DNA from: Alphaproteobacteria bacterium
GTDB taxonomy: Bacteria; Pseudomonadota; Alphaproteobacteria; Micropepsales; Micropepsaceae
Direction of reading: 5' to 3'
DNA: 64,000 bases
Assembly (NCBI GenBank): GCA_947473475.1
Contig: CANJBZ010000020.1
Span: forward strand, 1-64,000
Made by a program: the position numbers and the translations under genes. A model generated the notes under the pieces. It was not told the DNA's origin and did not search any database. It was given only the letters and a program-made list of their open reading frames with translations. This document shows, piece after piece, positions 7,871 through 16,777 of the stretch. Numbering within the stretch: the stretch's first letter is position 1; the number at the start of each line of letters is the position of its first letter.

Positions 7871-9796
7871 CTAATCCGGGTGGAAAAAATCGTAAATCCG
7901 CTTGGCGAGGGCCGTGTTGACCCCATCCACCGCCTCAAGGTCGCCCAAACTGGCGTTGGCCACGCCCTTGGCCGAGCCGAAATGGGCGAGCAGGGCCTTT
8001 TTGCGGTTGGCTCCGACGCCGGCGATTTCCTCCAGGGGACTGGCCCCGATGGCCTTGGACCGCTTCTTGCGGTGGGTGCCGATGGCAAAGCGGTGGGCCT
8101 CGTCCCGCAGCCGTTGCAGGTAGTACAGGAGCGGACTTTTGGCATCGAGCCGGAAGGCCGGCCGCCCCGGCACCAGGAAATGCTCGCGGCCGGCCTCGCG
8201 TTCGATGCTCTTGGCCACGCCCACGAGAAACACATCGTCCGCGCCGACGTCGGCCAGGGCCGCTTGCGCTACCTGAAGCTGCGCCGGGCCGCCGTCGATC
8301 AGCACCAGATCGGGCCATTTGGTCCATTTGTCGTCGCCCGCACCTTCGGCGGTGCTTTCGCGCACCAGCCGTCCAAAGCGGCGGGTCAGCACCTCGCGCA
8401 TCATGCCGATGTCGTCGCCGGGGGCGACCTCTTCGGATTTGATGTTGAACTTGCGGTATTCGGATTTCTGAAAGCCTTCAGGTCCCGCGACGATCATGGC
8501 GCCGACCGCATGGGTGCCCTGGATGTGCGAGTTGTCGTAAACCTCGATGCGCTTGGGCGGCGCATCCAGGCCGAAGGTTTCGGCAATGCCTTCCAGTAGC
8601 GCGCGCTGGCTCGCGCTTTCCGCCTGGTTGCGGGCAAGCTGGGCGCGGGCGTTTTGCAGCGCCGCCTCGACGATCTCGCGTTTTTCACCACGCGCCGGAA
8701 TGGCGATTTCCACCTTGCGCCCGGCGCGCACGCAAAGCGCCTCCGCGATCAGTTCGCGTTCGGGAACCTCTTCGCTCAACAGCAGCAGCGATGGACTGTT
8801 CCGCGTGTCGTAAAACTGGCCGATGAACGAGGCGAGCACTTCGCCGTTGGACATATCCGCGCCATGGCGCGGGAAGAACGGCTTGTTGCCCCAATTCTGA
8901 CCGGCGCGGAAAAAGAACACCTGCACGCAGGATTGGCTACCTTCACGGAAGAGCGCGAAGACATCGGCTTCGCTGAAGGTGGCGGGGTTGATGCCCTGGC
9001 GCAATTGTACGTGGCTCATCGAGCGGATGCGATCGCGCACTTGCGCGGCGCGCTCGAAATCCATCGCTTCGGAAGCGCGGTGCATTTCCGTCGCCAGCTC
9101 TTCCTGCACGCCTCGGCTTTTGCCGGTGAGGAAATCTTCGGCCTGATCCACCAGCGCGGCGTAGCCCTCTTCGTCAATGCGGCCGACGCATGGCGCGCTG
9201 CAGCGTTTGATTTGATACAGCAGGCAGGGCCGGGTGCGACCCTGGAAAACGGAGTCCGAGCAGGAGCGAAGCAAGAACGCGCGCTGTAGGGTGTTCAGCG
9301 TGAGGTTTACCGCGCCCGCCGAGGCGAAGGGCCCGAAGTAAATGCCGTCGCGCCCCTTCGCGCCGCGGTGCTTCAGCACCTGCGGAAACGCGTGATCGGT
9401 GCGCAGCAGAATGTTGGGAAAGCTTTTGTCGTCGCGATAGCTGACATTGTAGCGGGGCTTCAGCCGCTTGATCAGATTGGATTCCAGCAGCAGGGCTTCG
9501 ATTTCGGACGCCGTCGTGACAAAGAGCATTTCCGCCGTCTCGGAAATCATGTGCGCGATGCGGTTGGAATGGCCCCCCGTCTTGGCGTAGGACGAGACAC
9601 GCTTCTTCAGGCTGCTCGCCTTACCGACGTACAGCACCTCGCCCTTTTCGTTGAGCATCCGGTAGACGCCAGGCCCATCGGGCAGCGTCTTCAAATACGC
9701 CTCGATACGGGCTGCGCCCTTCAGCCGCGGCTCGGCGGCACCCTCTTCGGGCGGGGGAAGGTCCGGTGTGGTTGGCTTTTCATCCATGGGACGCAA
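7871..9796 (-). CDS. uvrC: Excinuclease ABC subunit C
   Basis: A 641-residue nucleotide-excision-repair endonuclease that makes the two incisions around a lesion after UvrAB loading. It has an N-terminal GIY-YIG nuclease (GPGVYRML ... VLYVGKASSLKKR, about 39–70), a UVR helical motif near 230–265, an RNase H-like second nuclease domain (EVYDNSHIQG near 420) and C-terminal helix-hairpin-helix repeats (IAGVGANRKKALL). Length is normal. uvrB lies 20 kb away. Confidence 0.95.
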   Translation of the reverse strand: MRPMDEKPTTPDLPPPEEGAAEPRLKGAARIEAYLKTLPDGPGVYRMLNEKGEVLYVGKASSLKKRVSSYAKTGGHSNRIAHMISETAEMLFVTTASEIEALLLESNLIKRLKPRYNVSYRDDKSFPNILLRTDHAFPQVLKHRGAKGRDGIYFGPFASAGAVNLTLNTLQRAFLLRSCSDSVFQGRTRPCLLYQIKRCSAPCVGRIDEEGYAALVDQAEDFLTGKSRGVQEELATEMHRASEAMDFERAAQVRDRIRSMSHVQLRQGINPATFSEADVFALFREGSQSCVQVFFFRAGQNWGNKPFFPRHGADMSNGEVLASFIGQFYDTRNSPSLLLLSEEVPERELIAEALCVRAGRKVEIAIPARGEKREIVEAALQNARAQLARNQAESASQRALLEGIAETFGLDAPPKRIEVYDNSHIQGTHAVGAMIVAGPEGFQKSEYRKFNIKSEEVAPGDDIGMMREVLTRRFGRLVRESTAEGAGDDKWTKWPDLVLIDGGPAQLQVAQAALADVGADDVFLVGVAKSIEREAGREHFLVPGRPAFRLDAKSPLLYYLQRLRDEAHRFAIGTHRKKRSKAIGASPLEEIAGVGANRKKALLAHFGSAKGVANASLGDLEAVDGVNTALAKRIYDFFHPD

Positions 9797-9844
9797 TATA
9801 GTACATGGTAGACGGTGTTTTTACGGGCGCGCGAGGGGCGAAGA

Positions 9845-10918
9845 ATGGCTTTGATTTTCCGGCAATTGTTCGATCCCGTATCGTCCACCTACACCTATCT
9901 TCTGGCCTCGCGCAAAAGCAAAGAGGCCATCCTGATCGATCCGGTTTTCGAGCAGGTCCGCCGCGACGCCGCGCTGATCGAAGAGCTTGGGCTGAAGCTG
10001 ACGCACACGGTGGAAACCCATGTCCATGCCGACCACATCACGGGTGCTTGGCTGCTGAAGCAGCGCTTTGGCAGCCAAATCGCGCTCAGCGCCGATGCGG
10101 GGGCGGAGTGCGCGGACGTGCTGCTGAAGCAGGGCGACAAGCTGCGGTTTGGTGAGCATTACGTGGAGGCGCGGGCGACGCCGGGCCACACGGCGGGCTG
10201 CATGAGTTTCGTGCTCGACGACGAGAGCATGGCGTTCAGCGGCGATGCGCTGTTGATCCGTGGCAGCGGCCGCACCGATTTCCAGCAAGGGAGCGCGCCG
10301 GGGTTGTACCGTTCGGTGCATTTGCAGTTGTTCACGCTGCCGGACGATTGCCTGCTCTATCCCGGCCACGATTATCGCGGGCTGACGGTGACCAGCGTCG
10401 GCGAGGAGAAGCGCTTCAACCCGCGGCTCGGCGGCGCGCTGTCCGAAAACGATTTCGTCGGCTACATGAAAAATTTGAAGCTCGCCCATCCCAAGAAACT
10501 CGACATCGCCGTGCCCGCAAATCTGAAATGCGGCCGGCCCGAAGGAGACCAACCGATGACCGATCCGACCTGGGCCCCGTTGCACATGAGCTTCGCCGGC
10601 ATATGGGAAATCCCGCCGCACTGGGTGGAAGAAAACACCGACGCCGTGCAGGTGCTGGACGTGCGCGAACCCGACGAATTCACCGGCCCCTTGGGTCACA
10701 TCCGCGGCGCCAAGCTGATTCCGCTGGGCGAATTGTCGGGGCGTTTAGCCGAGCTTTCGAAGGACAAGCCGATCGTCGCCGTATGCCGCGCCGGCGGCCG
10801 TTCGGCGCAAGCAACCGTGATCCTGACGCAAGGCGGCTTCGACAAAGTCGCAAACCTCCCCGGCGGAATGCTCCGCTGGCGCGCCGAAGGCCACACGGCG
10901 GAAGGCGGTAAGTCGTAA
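9845..10918 (+). CDS. Persulfide dioxygenase–rhodanese fusion
   Basis: A 357-residue two-domain cytoplasmic protein. Residues 1–240 are a metallo-beta-lactamase fold of the ETHE1 type with H59-x-H61-x-D63-H64 (HVHADH), [22 protein letters not shown] and YPGHDYRG. Residues 260–357 are a rhodanese domain with the active-site loop CRAGGRS (Cys314). The first domain should oxidise glutathione persulfide to sulfite using non-heme iron, and the second should handle thiosulfate or persulfide sulfur. The ATG at 9845 follows GAGGGGCGAAGA and gives the conserved start [10 protein letters not shown]; a start 30 nt upstream is possible. The gene is divergent from uvrC. No sulfide:quinone oxidoreductase is nearby. 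Confidence 0.88.
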   Translation: MALIFRQLFDPVSSTYTYLLASRKSKEAILIDPVFEQVRRDAALIEELGLKLTHTVETHVHADHITGAWLLKQRFGSQIALSADAGAECADVLLKQGDKLRFGEHYVEARATPGHTAGCMSFVLDDESMAFSGDALLIRGSGRTDFQQGSAPGLYRSVHLQLFTLPDDCLLYPGHDYRGLTVTSVGEEKRFNPRLGGALSENDFVGYMKNLKLAHPKKLDIAVPANLKCGRPEGDQPMTDPTWAPLHMSFAGIWEIPPHWVEENTDAVQVLDVREPDEFTGPLGHIRGAKLIPLGELSGRLAELSKDKPIVAVCRAGGRSAQATVILTQGGFDKVANLPGGMLRWRAEGHTAEGGKS

Positions 10919-10930
10919 ATAAAATGCCTT

Positions 10931-11322
10931 GTCATCCCGGAAGCCGCGCAGCGGCTATCCGGGACCCACCGCGAAACCTGGCGCGATTTGACCAATCAAA
11001 TCGGCCCAGTGCGGGTTGTTCTCTTCAATGAGCGCGCGCTTCCAATCGCGTCGCCACCGCTTCAGAGTTTTCTCCCGGACGATGGCCGCCTCGTAATCGT
11101 CGTACGCTTCCCAATAAACGAGCTTGTTCACGCCATAGCGTTTTGTGAAGCCGGGGGTGACACCCTCCTTATGCTCAGCGACCCGCCGAACAAGATCGTT
11201 GGTCACGCCCACATAGAGCGTACCTTGCGGCTTACTTGCGAGTAAAGCGTCATGAGCGAGTTTGATCCCGCCGTGGGTCCCGGCTCGGCGCGATGCTACC
11301 GCATCGCTTGGCCGGGATGACA
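10931..11322. mobile_element. GTCATCCCGG palindromic element carrying a GIY-YIG gene
   Basis: The left arm at 10931–10970 matches the left arm of the 92-bp element at 6261 with four differences. The right arm at 11273–11322 matches its right end (GTGGGTCCCGGCTC...GGCCGGGATGACAG). Between the arms lies a GIY-YIG nuclease reading frame on the minus strand instead of the roughly 12-nt centre. The stop codon and last residues of that frame (VGPG-stop) are read from the left arm itself. The arrangement resembles a nuclease-bearing element and its shorter derivatives; mobility is inferred, not shown. Confidence 0.7.
10955..11212 (-). CDS. GIY-YIG endonuclease, likely 5'-damaged
   Basis: An 85-residue frame of the small, single-domain GIY-YIG family (UPF0213/YhbQ-like). 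It keeps the second core motif (LYVGVTNDLVRR when read from just upstream), the catalytic glutamate region (AAIVREKTLKRWRR) and the family tail NPHWADL. The usual first strand (a Y-V-Y-x-L type sequence) is missing. The frame runs open upstream as ALLASKPQGTLYVG into the repeat arm without an ATG, so the only in-frame start I find is the internal GTG at 11212. The copy is probably inactive or starts unusually. The C-terminus ends inside the flanking repeat. It probably served the repeat element rather than the cell. Confidence 0.7.
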   Translation of the reverse strand: MGVTNDLVRRVAEHKEGVTPGFTKRYGVNKLVYWEAYDDYEAAIVREKTLKRWRRDWKRALIEENNPHWADLIGQIAPGFAVGPG

Positions 11323-11331
11323 GTTGTTACG

Positions 11332-11691
11332 CTAGGGCGCGTCTCTTGTGATTTCCACACCGGCGGCTTCGGCGCCGGGGAGGGCGTGGAGTTTTTCGAC
11401 GCGCACCTTCGCGCGCTTGACGCGGGAATCTTCGAAACAGGTGTCGGCGATGCGTTCGGCCAATGTCTCGGCCAGATTGATGTGTCCCGCCGCGATGATG
11501 CCGCGGATTTTGTTGGAGATGTCTTCGTAATCGATGGCGTTTTCCAGTCGGTCCACGCCAACTTCCATATCGCCATCGAGCCAGACATTGATCCGCACAG
11601 GCTGCGGCTTGCCCTGCTCATGTCCATGAATGCCGATGCGCGCGAGCACTTCGAGATTTCGGATCAGCACCTGCACGCTTTTTCTGGTCAT
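11332..11691 (-). CDS. folB: Dihydroneopterin aldolase
   Basis: A 119-residue protein of the FolB family. It cleaves dihydroneopterin to 6-hydroxymethyl-dihydropterin and glycolaldehyde in folate synthesis. Recognisable parts are the N-terminal RNLEVLARIGIHGHEQGK strand-loop, the VNVWLDGD-like strand (INVWLDGD) and the helix containing NLAETLAERIAD, which supports the active site. Its start overlaps the stop of the upstream SDR gene by 4 nt, so both are one transcription unit. It ends just outside the GIY-YIG-bearing repeat. Confidence 0.85.
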   Translation of the reverse strand: MTRKSVQVLIRNLEVLARIGIHGHEQGKPQPVRINVWLDGDMEVGVDRLENAIDYEDISNKIRGIIAAGHINLAETLAERIADTCFEDSRVKRAKVRVEKLHALPGAEAAGVEITRDAP

Positions 11692-12449
11692 TCCACACCC
11701 ATGACATCGGCGGTGCGCCAGATCAGATGCTGGCCGCCATCGACGGCGATCATCTGCCCGGTTACCGCGCGCGCGTTCAACAAATATTCCGTCGCCACCG
11801 CCACATCTTCCGGCGTGGCGCCCCGGCCCAAAATCGTCGAGGCCTGCTGCTTCTTAAAATAGGCTTCGCTCTGGCGCGCATTGCGCAGCGTCGGCCCCGG
11901 CGCGACAGCGTTGACGCGGATACGCGGCGCCATCGCCTGCGCCAATGTCACGGTCATCCAATGCAGCCCGGCTTTGCTGACGCCGTAGGAAAGAAACTGC
12001 GGCGTCGGTTTCAGCATGCGCTGGTCGAGCAGATTGACGATGGCGCCTTCATGCCCGTCCGGCAATTGCTCGGAGAAATTCTGCGCCAGCACCACGGGCG
12101 CGCGCAGGTTCGTTTCCATGTGCCGGTCCCAGGATTCCCGCGTCATGGTGTGCAGCATATCGCTCTCGAACAGCGAGGCGTTGTTGACGAGGGCGGTCAG
12201 TGGCCCGACCGCTTTGTTGGCGTCACCGATCAGGCGTTGCGTGTGCTCTTCCAGCGAAAGGTCGGCTTGCAGCGCGGCGGCATGAACGCCTTTGGCGTGC
12301 AGCGCGGCCACGGTTTCTTCGGCATCGGCTTGGGAGGCGTTGTAGTGCACCGCCACCGACCAGCCCGCCGTCCCCAAATGAAGCGCAATCGCGCGGCCCA
12401 AACGCTTGGCCCCGCCGGTGATCAGAACGGTCTTGATGCCCGGTGTCAT
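11688..12449 (-). CDS. SDR oxidoreductase, pteridine-reductase-like
   Basis: A 253-residue short-chain dehydrogenase. The cofactor loop is TGGAKRLGRAI (10–21), the NNAS strand motif is near residue 90, and the catalytic Y-x3-K is YGVSKAGL near 154. The arginine in AKRLGR favours NADP(H). Close coupling to folB and the A-K-R-L-G pattern suggest a FolM/pteridine-reductase-like enzyme that reduces dihydrobiopterin or dihydrofolate. This substrate is inferred from the context; SDR sequences alone do not fix it. Confidence 0.82.
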   Translation of the reverse strand: MTPGIKTVLITGGAKRLGRAIALHLGTAGWSVAVHYNASQADAEETVAALHAKGVHAAALQADLSLEEHTQRLIGDANKAVGPLTALVNNASLFESDMLHTMTRESWDRHMETNLRAPVVLAQNFSEQLPDGHEGAIVNLLDQRMLKPTPQFLSYGVSKAGLHWMTVTLAQAMAPRIRVNAVAPGPTLRNARQSEAYFKKQQASTILGRGATPEDVAVATEYLLNARAVTGQMIAVDGGQHLIWRTADVMGVE

Positions 12450-12620
12450 GGCTCCTTCCTACATCCAAGCTGCACTCTTGTCGAAAGTTACGGCACAGCC
12501 GGCAGGCGTCAGCCGGGTTCCTGGCCGCAAAACTGCGGGGCCTGAAGCAAATTTAGAGGCTGTTTGCCTTGCATTTGGGCGTTACCACCTTCTTATGATA
12601 GGCGAAGGCTTGGATAGATC

Positions 12621-15383
12621 ATGTCGTTAGAAACATCCTTCATACCCTCCGCGTCCGTTCTCGACGGGGCGCAGCCTTTGGACGGGCTGGCGCTGCGGCG
12701 GGATTTGACGGCGCTGGCTCGCTCGTCGGGCGGCGACAATGCGGCTTTGCGCAAAGCGGCGCTCGCGACCATTAAGAGCGCATTCGTGGCGGCGCGCGAA
12801 AAGGTAAAGGCTGGCATGGAGTCGGGCGTGAGCCCAGGCTTCTCGGTTGCGCGCGCTCTGTCGGCGCTCCAGGACACGATGATCCAGGTGCTCTACGACT
12901 TTGCCGTCCGGCACTTCTACCACGCGCCCAATCCGACCACGTCGGAGCGGCTGGCGATCGTCGCGACGGGCGGCTACGGCCGCGGCCTGCTGGCGCCGGC
13001 ATCCGACATCGATCTTCTGTTTTTGCGTCCGTTCAAGGGAACGGCCTGGGGCGAAAGCGTGATCGAATTCATCCTGCACATGCTGTGGGATATGGGACTG
13101 AAAGTCGGCCACGCCACGCGGTCCATCCCCGAATGCGTGCGGCTTGCCAAACAGGACATCACCATCCGCACCTCCATGCTGGAGGCGCGCTTTCTCTGGG
13201 GCGACCGTGAGCTGTATGACGAGCTGAAGCGGAAATTCTGGACCGATATCGCCACCGGCAACGGCCAGGATTTCGTCGAAGCCAAGCTCGCCGAGCGCGA
13301 CTCGCGCCATCAGCGCCAGGGCGAAAGCCGCTATCTGGTGGAGCCGAACGTCAAGGACGGCAAAGGCGGCCTGCGCGATCTGCAGACGCTCTACTGGATC
13401 GGGAAATATATTTATCGCGTTGAAGATGCCGACGATCTGGTCCTGCATGGCGTTTTCACCAAGGACGAGTTCAAGACCTTCCAGAAGGCGGAAGCGTTTC
13501 TCTGGACCGTTCGCTGCCACCTGCATTATCTGACAGGACGCGCCGAAGAGCGGTTGTCGTTCGACGTGCAGCCGGAATTGGCCAAGCGGCTGGGTTACGC
13601 CGATCCCAATCTGCACAAGGCCGTCGAGCGTTTCATGCGCAGCTACTTCCTGGTGGCCAAGGATGTCGGCGATCTGACGCGGATTTTCTGCGCCGCGCTG
13701 GAAGAGCAGAACCGCAAGAGCCATCCCTCGCTCACCCGGCTGATGCCGGGGTTCCTGAAGCTTCGGACGTCCACGGACGATTTCTTTGTCGAGAACGGAC
13801 GGCTCGCCGCCCGCACCGGTCTGTTCCGCGAGAATGCGCGCAATATCATACGGCTGTTTCACGTCGCCGATTCCAAGGGGCTGGAAATTCATCCCGCCAC
13901 GCTCCGCCGGGTGACGCGGCAGCTCGATCTGATCACGGAAGACCTGCGCAACGACATCGAAGCCAACCGTCTGTTTCTGGATATTCTCTGCTCGAACCGC
14001 GATCCGGAACGCGCCCTTCGCCTGATGAACGAAGCGGGCGTAATGGGCCGCTTCCTGCCGGAATTCGGCCGCGTGGTGGCGCTGATGCAGTTCAATATGT
14101 ATCACCACTACACCGTCGATGAGCATCTGCTGGTCACCATCGGCAATATCGCCCACATGGAACGCGGCGATCTGAAACATGAGCTTCCGCTGGTCAGCGA
14201 CCTCATCAAACGGGTGAAGTCGCGGCAGGTGCTCTACGTCGCCGCTCTGATGCACGATATGGCCAAGGGCTTGCCCGGCGACCACTCCGAAGTGGGCGCG
14301 GCGATGTCGGAATCGGTCTGTGCGCGTTTCGGCATGTCGGCGGCAGACACGGCCACCGTGTCGTGGCTAGTCCGCCACCATTTGACGATGAGCGATTCCG
14401 CGCAAAAGCGCGATGTCACCGATCCGAAGACGGTCGCGGATTTCGTCCAAACGGTGCAAACGCCGGGCCGCTTGCGTTTGCTGCTCATTCTTACGGTGGC
14501 GGACATTCGCGCCGTCGGGCCCGGTGTTTGGAACGGCTGGAAAGCGCAGCTCCTGCGCGAGCTGTACATGGAATCCGAAACGCTGATGTCGGGCGGCGAT
14601 TCCACGCCAACCCGCAGCGCCCGTATCGACGATGCGAAGAAGACGCTGGAGCAGCGGCTGAAGGATTTGCCCGCCGCGGCGCGCCAGCGCACGCTGGCCC
14701 GGCACTACGACAATTACTGGCTTGCCTTCGACGCGGACGAACTGGAATTCCACGCTCGCCTGATGCACACGACCGACGAGAACGATTCCAAGCTGGCGGT
14801 CGGCTCGCGCGGGGAAAGCGCCAATGGGGTGACGGAAATTGTCATCTACACGCCCGATCATCCCGGCCTGTTCTCGCGGCTGGCCGGTGCGATTTCCATC
14901 TCCAACGGCTCCATCGTGGGCGCGAAGATTTTCACCACCAGTGACGGCTACGCTCTCGATGTCTTCCAGGTTCAGGACGCGTCGGGTGGACCATTCGGCG
15001 ATGGCGGGCGGATCGAGCGTTTGCGCCAGACCATCATCAAGACGCTCGGGGGCGAAATCCGGCCGCGCGATGTGCTTGCCAAGCGTCCGCCCGGCAAGCG
15101 CGCGGCGGCTTTCAAAACGCGGCCCAGAATCAATTTTGATAACGAGGCCTCCAAGGTTTCAACCGTTGTGGAAATGGAAAGCCTGGACCGCGTGGGCTTG
15201 CTGTATGAAATCACGCGGGGCCTGTTCGAAACCGGCATGAGCATTTCATCCGCCATGGTCGCCACCTATGGCGAGCTTGCCGTCGACACCTTCTACGTCC
15301 GCGACGTGTTCGGTCATAAGATCACGCATCCCGGCCGCCTGGCGGCTATTGAAGCCCGGCTCACGCGCGCGCTGGAAGGGTAA
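12621..15383 (+). CDS. glnD: PII uridylyltransferase/uridylyl-removing enzyme
   Basis: A 920-residue bifunctional nitrogen sensor that uridylylates PII proteins when glutamine is low and deuridylylates them when it is high. It has a nucleotidyltransferase domain with GGYGRGLLAPASDIDLL at about 114–131, a GlnD linker with VKDGKGGLRDLQ, an HD domain beginning near 493 (HHYTVDEH, then HDMAKG) and two C-terminal ACT domains from about 736 and 846 (DHPGLFSRLAGA and DRVGLLYEITRG) that sense glutamine. Length is typical. The start has only a weak ribosome site (GGATAG). In many alphaproteobacteria murJ and then trpS follow; here a minus-strand gene intervenes. Confidence 0.96.
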   Translation: MSLETSFIPSASVLDGAQPLDGLALRRDLTALARSSGGDNAALRKAALATIKSAFVAAREKVKAGMESGVSPGFSVARALSALQDTMIQVLYDFAVRHFYHAPNPTTSERLAIVATGGYGRGLLAPASDIDLLFLRPFKGTAWGESVIEFILHMLWDMGLKVGHATRSIPECVRLAKQDITIRTSMLEARFLWGDRELYDELKRKFWTDIATGNGQDFVEAKLAERDSRHQRQGESRYLVEPNVKDGKGGLRDLQTLYWIGKYIYRVEDADDLVLHGVFTKDEFKTFQKAEAFLWTVRCHLHYLTGRAEERLSFDVQPELAKRLGYADPNLHKAVERFMRSYFLVAKDVGDLTRIFCAALEEQNRKSHPSLTRLMPGFLKLRTSTDDFFVENGRLAARTGLFRENARNIIRLFHVADSKGLEIHPATLRRVTRQLDLITEDLRNDIEANRLFLDILCSNRDPERALRLMNEAGVMGRFLPEFGRVVALMQFNMYHHYTVDEHLLVTIGNIAHMERGDLKHELPLVSDLIKRVKSRQVLYVAALMHDMAKGLPGDHSEVGAAMSESVCARFGMSAADTATVSWLVRHHLTMSDSAQKRDVTDPKTVADFVQTVQTPGRLRLLLILTVADIRAVGPGVWNGWKAQLLRELYMESETLMSGGDSTPTRSARIDDAKKTLEQRLKDLPAAARQRTLARHYDNYWLAFDADELEFHARLMHTTDENDSKLAVGSRGESANGVTEIVIYTPDHPGLFSRLAGAISISNGSIVGAKIFTTSDGYALDVFQVQDASGGPFGDGGRIERLRQTIIKTLGGEIRPRDVLAKRPPGKRAAAFKTRPRINFDNEASKVSTVVEMESLDRVGLLYEITRGLFETGMSISSAMVATYGELAVDTFYVRDVFGHKITHPGRLAAIEARLTRALEG

Positions 15384-15402
15384 TTCCGTCCGGAGAGACC
15401 GC

Positions 15403-15453
15403 GCCCCCTCCACCATGCTTCGCATGGTCCCCCTCCCCCGCACGCGGGGGAGG
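15403..15453. repeat. GGGGGAGG palindromic repeat, intergenic copy
   Basis: CCCCCTCCACCATGCTTCGC followed by ATGGTCCCCCTCCCCC and a CCCCCGCacGCGGGGG hairpin. Its reverse complement matches the segment inserted in frame in midA at 24833–24888. It lies between the convergent glnD and the TPR-methyltransferase gene, only 19 nt after the glnD stop. Confidence 0.75.
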
Positions 15454-15457
15454 ATCA

Positions 15458-16777
15458 TCATTCAATCAAATCGATGCCGATTTGGTTGCGGTCGTGGCGG
15501 AAGAGGACCGGGACGATGTCGCCAGGGCGCACGGTCACCAATTTCGGAAAGCGATGAATCACTTGCGTCCAGTGGCCGTTGAATTCCGTCTGCGTTCCGG
15601 GACGGTTTTCGTATCGCGTCTCCGCGTCCAGTTCGAGCCGGATCCATTGCGCGACGCCCGCGCAAACCCCGTGCTGCGTCGCCTTTAGAGCCAGCCGCAC
15701 GCCGCCCATCGGAAATGATTTCTCGCGCAAGTCGAAACGCATCAGTTCGATGTCGTCGGACAGTGCGCGATGCGGCAGAACGTCGAGAACGGCGGCCAGC
15801 ATAGGCGGCGCGAAATCGTTGAACGATGACAGATCGAACCCGGCGATCTTGTCGACGAACAGCATGCCTTCCAGCATGGAGCCGCCGGCCAGATAACCCA
15901 TGACGCTCGTCGCGTATGGAATGATCGTCGCGTCCGGCGTAAGCAGGTGTTCATGTGCGTGCTCGACGGTCGGCAGGACGCCCTCGGTGATAAGGCCGCT
16001 GGCGAAGGTTTCCGTCACCAGCACCTCGGCTCGTTCCGCCATCATCTCCGGCACGGTGATGTCGTTGGATTTCAGCGGGATAACCTGGATGCGATCGGCC
16101 ATCCCGTTCTGGGCGATAATCAGCTTTGCTCGTTCGGCGATCAGCGGCACCGCTTCGCAGGTGGTCACCTTTGCAGCGCCCGCCCGCGCGGCCATCATCG
16201 ACAGCAGCCCAGAGCCCGTGCCGATGTCCAACACGCGCTTGCCTGGAACGGCGCGGCGAATGGCGGCCTCATAGGCTTCGTTGCGCTTTTTGTCGGCGAG
16301 CATCGCGAAGTGCCAGCCCGGCACCATATCGTGATAGGCCGAGCGAAGATTGGCCTTGGCGCGCAGCAGATCGGGATTGAGCGCGACGGCCTCCTGGAAT
16401 TTTTCGATCGCCTTGTCGGTTTGCTGCGTCTCGCGATAGAGCACCGCCAGATTGTTAAGCGCGTCGGCATAACCCGGCCGCATGGCAAGCGCGCGCTCGA
16501 AGGCGGTAATCGCGCCCGGTATGTCGCCAAGCTTGTACAAAATGGCGCCCAGATTGTTGTGCATCTCCGCATTCGCCCGGGGCGAGGCGACAGCCCGTCT
16601 CAGGAAGACCAGGGCCTCGTCCACGCGACCCTGCTGAAAGCGGATGGCCCCCATGAAGTGATTGGCTTCGACGTGATCGGGATCGGGGCCGAGCACAAGT
16701 TGGCAACAGGCGCCCGCTTGATCGAGCTGTCCCGCTTGAAAATGCTCATAGGCTTGTTGAAGCGGATCGGTTTGCAT
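15458..16777 (-). CDS. TPR protein with PRMT-like methyltransferase domain
   Basis: A 439-residue protein. The first 160 residues are tandem tetratricopeptide repeats (for example AEMHNNLGAILYKLGD and ADALNNLAVLYRETQQ). The rest is a class I methyltransferase with motif I VLDIGTGSGLLSMMAA at about 175–190, followed by a beta-barrel-like C-terminus. The order and the ETFASGLI segment resemble protein arginine methyltransferases, whose acidic double-E loop appears here only in part (TETFASGLITEGV). I chose the ATG at 16777 over an arginine-rich extension to 16864. The target is unknown. It is inserted where murJ is normally found. Confidence 0.8.
   Translation of the reverse strand: MQTDPLQQAYEHFQAGQLDQAGACCQLVLGPDPDHVEANHFMGAIRFQQGRVDEALVFLRRAVASPRANAEMHNNLGAILYKLGDIPGAITAFERALAMRPGYADALNNLAVLYRETQQTDKAIEKFQEAVALNPDLLRAKANLRSAYHDMVPGWHFAMLADKKRNEAYEAAIRRAVPGKRVLDIGTGSGLLSMMAARAGAAKVTTCEAVPLIAERAKLIIAQNGMADRIQVIPLKSNDITVPEMMAERAEVLVTETFASGLITEGVLPTVEHAHEHLLTPDATIIPYATSVMGYLAGGSMLEGMLFVDKIAGFDLSSFNDFAPPMLAAVLDVLPHRALSDDIELMRFDLREKSFPMGGVRLALKATQHGVCAGVAQWIRLELDAETRYENRPGTQTEFNGHWTQVIHRFPKLVTVRPGDIVPVLFRHDRNQIGIDLIE

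Noticed and set aside
12627-14285. 552-codon open frame on the minus strand opposite glnD
   Set aside because: Fully within glnD in the complementary codon phase; no recognisable motif and no ribosome site.
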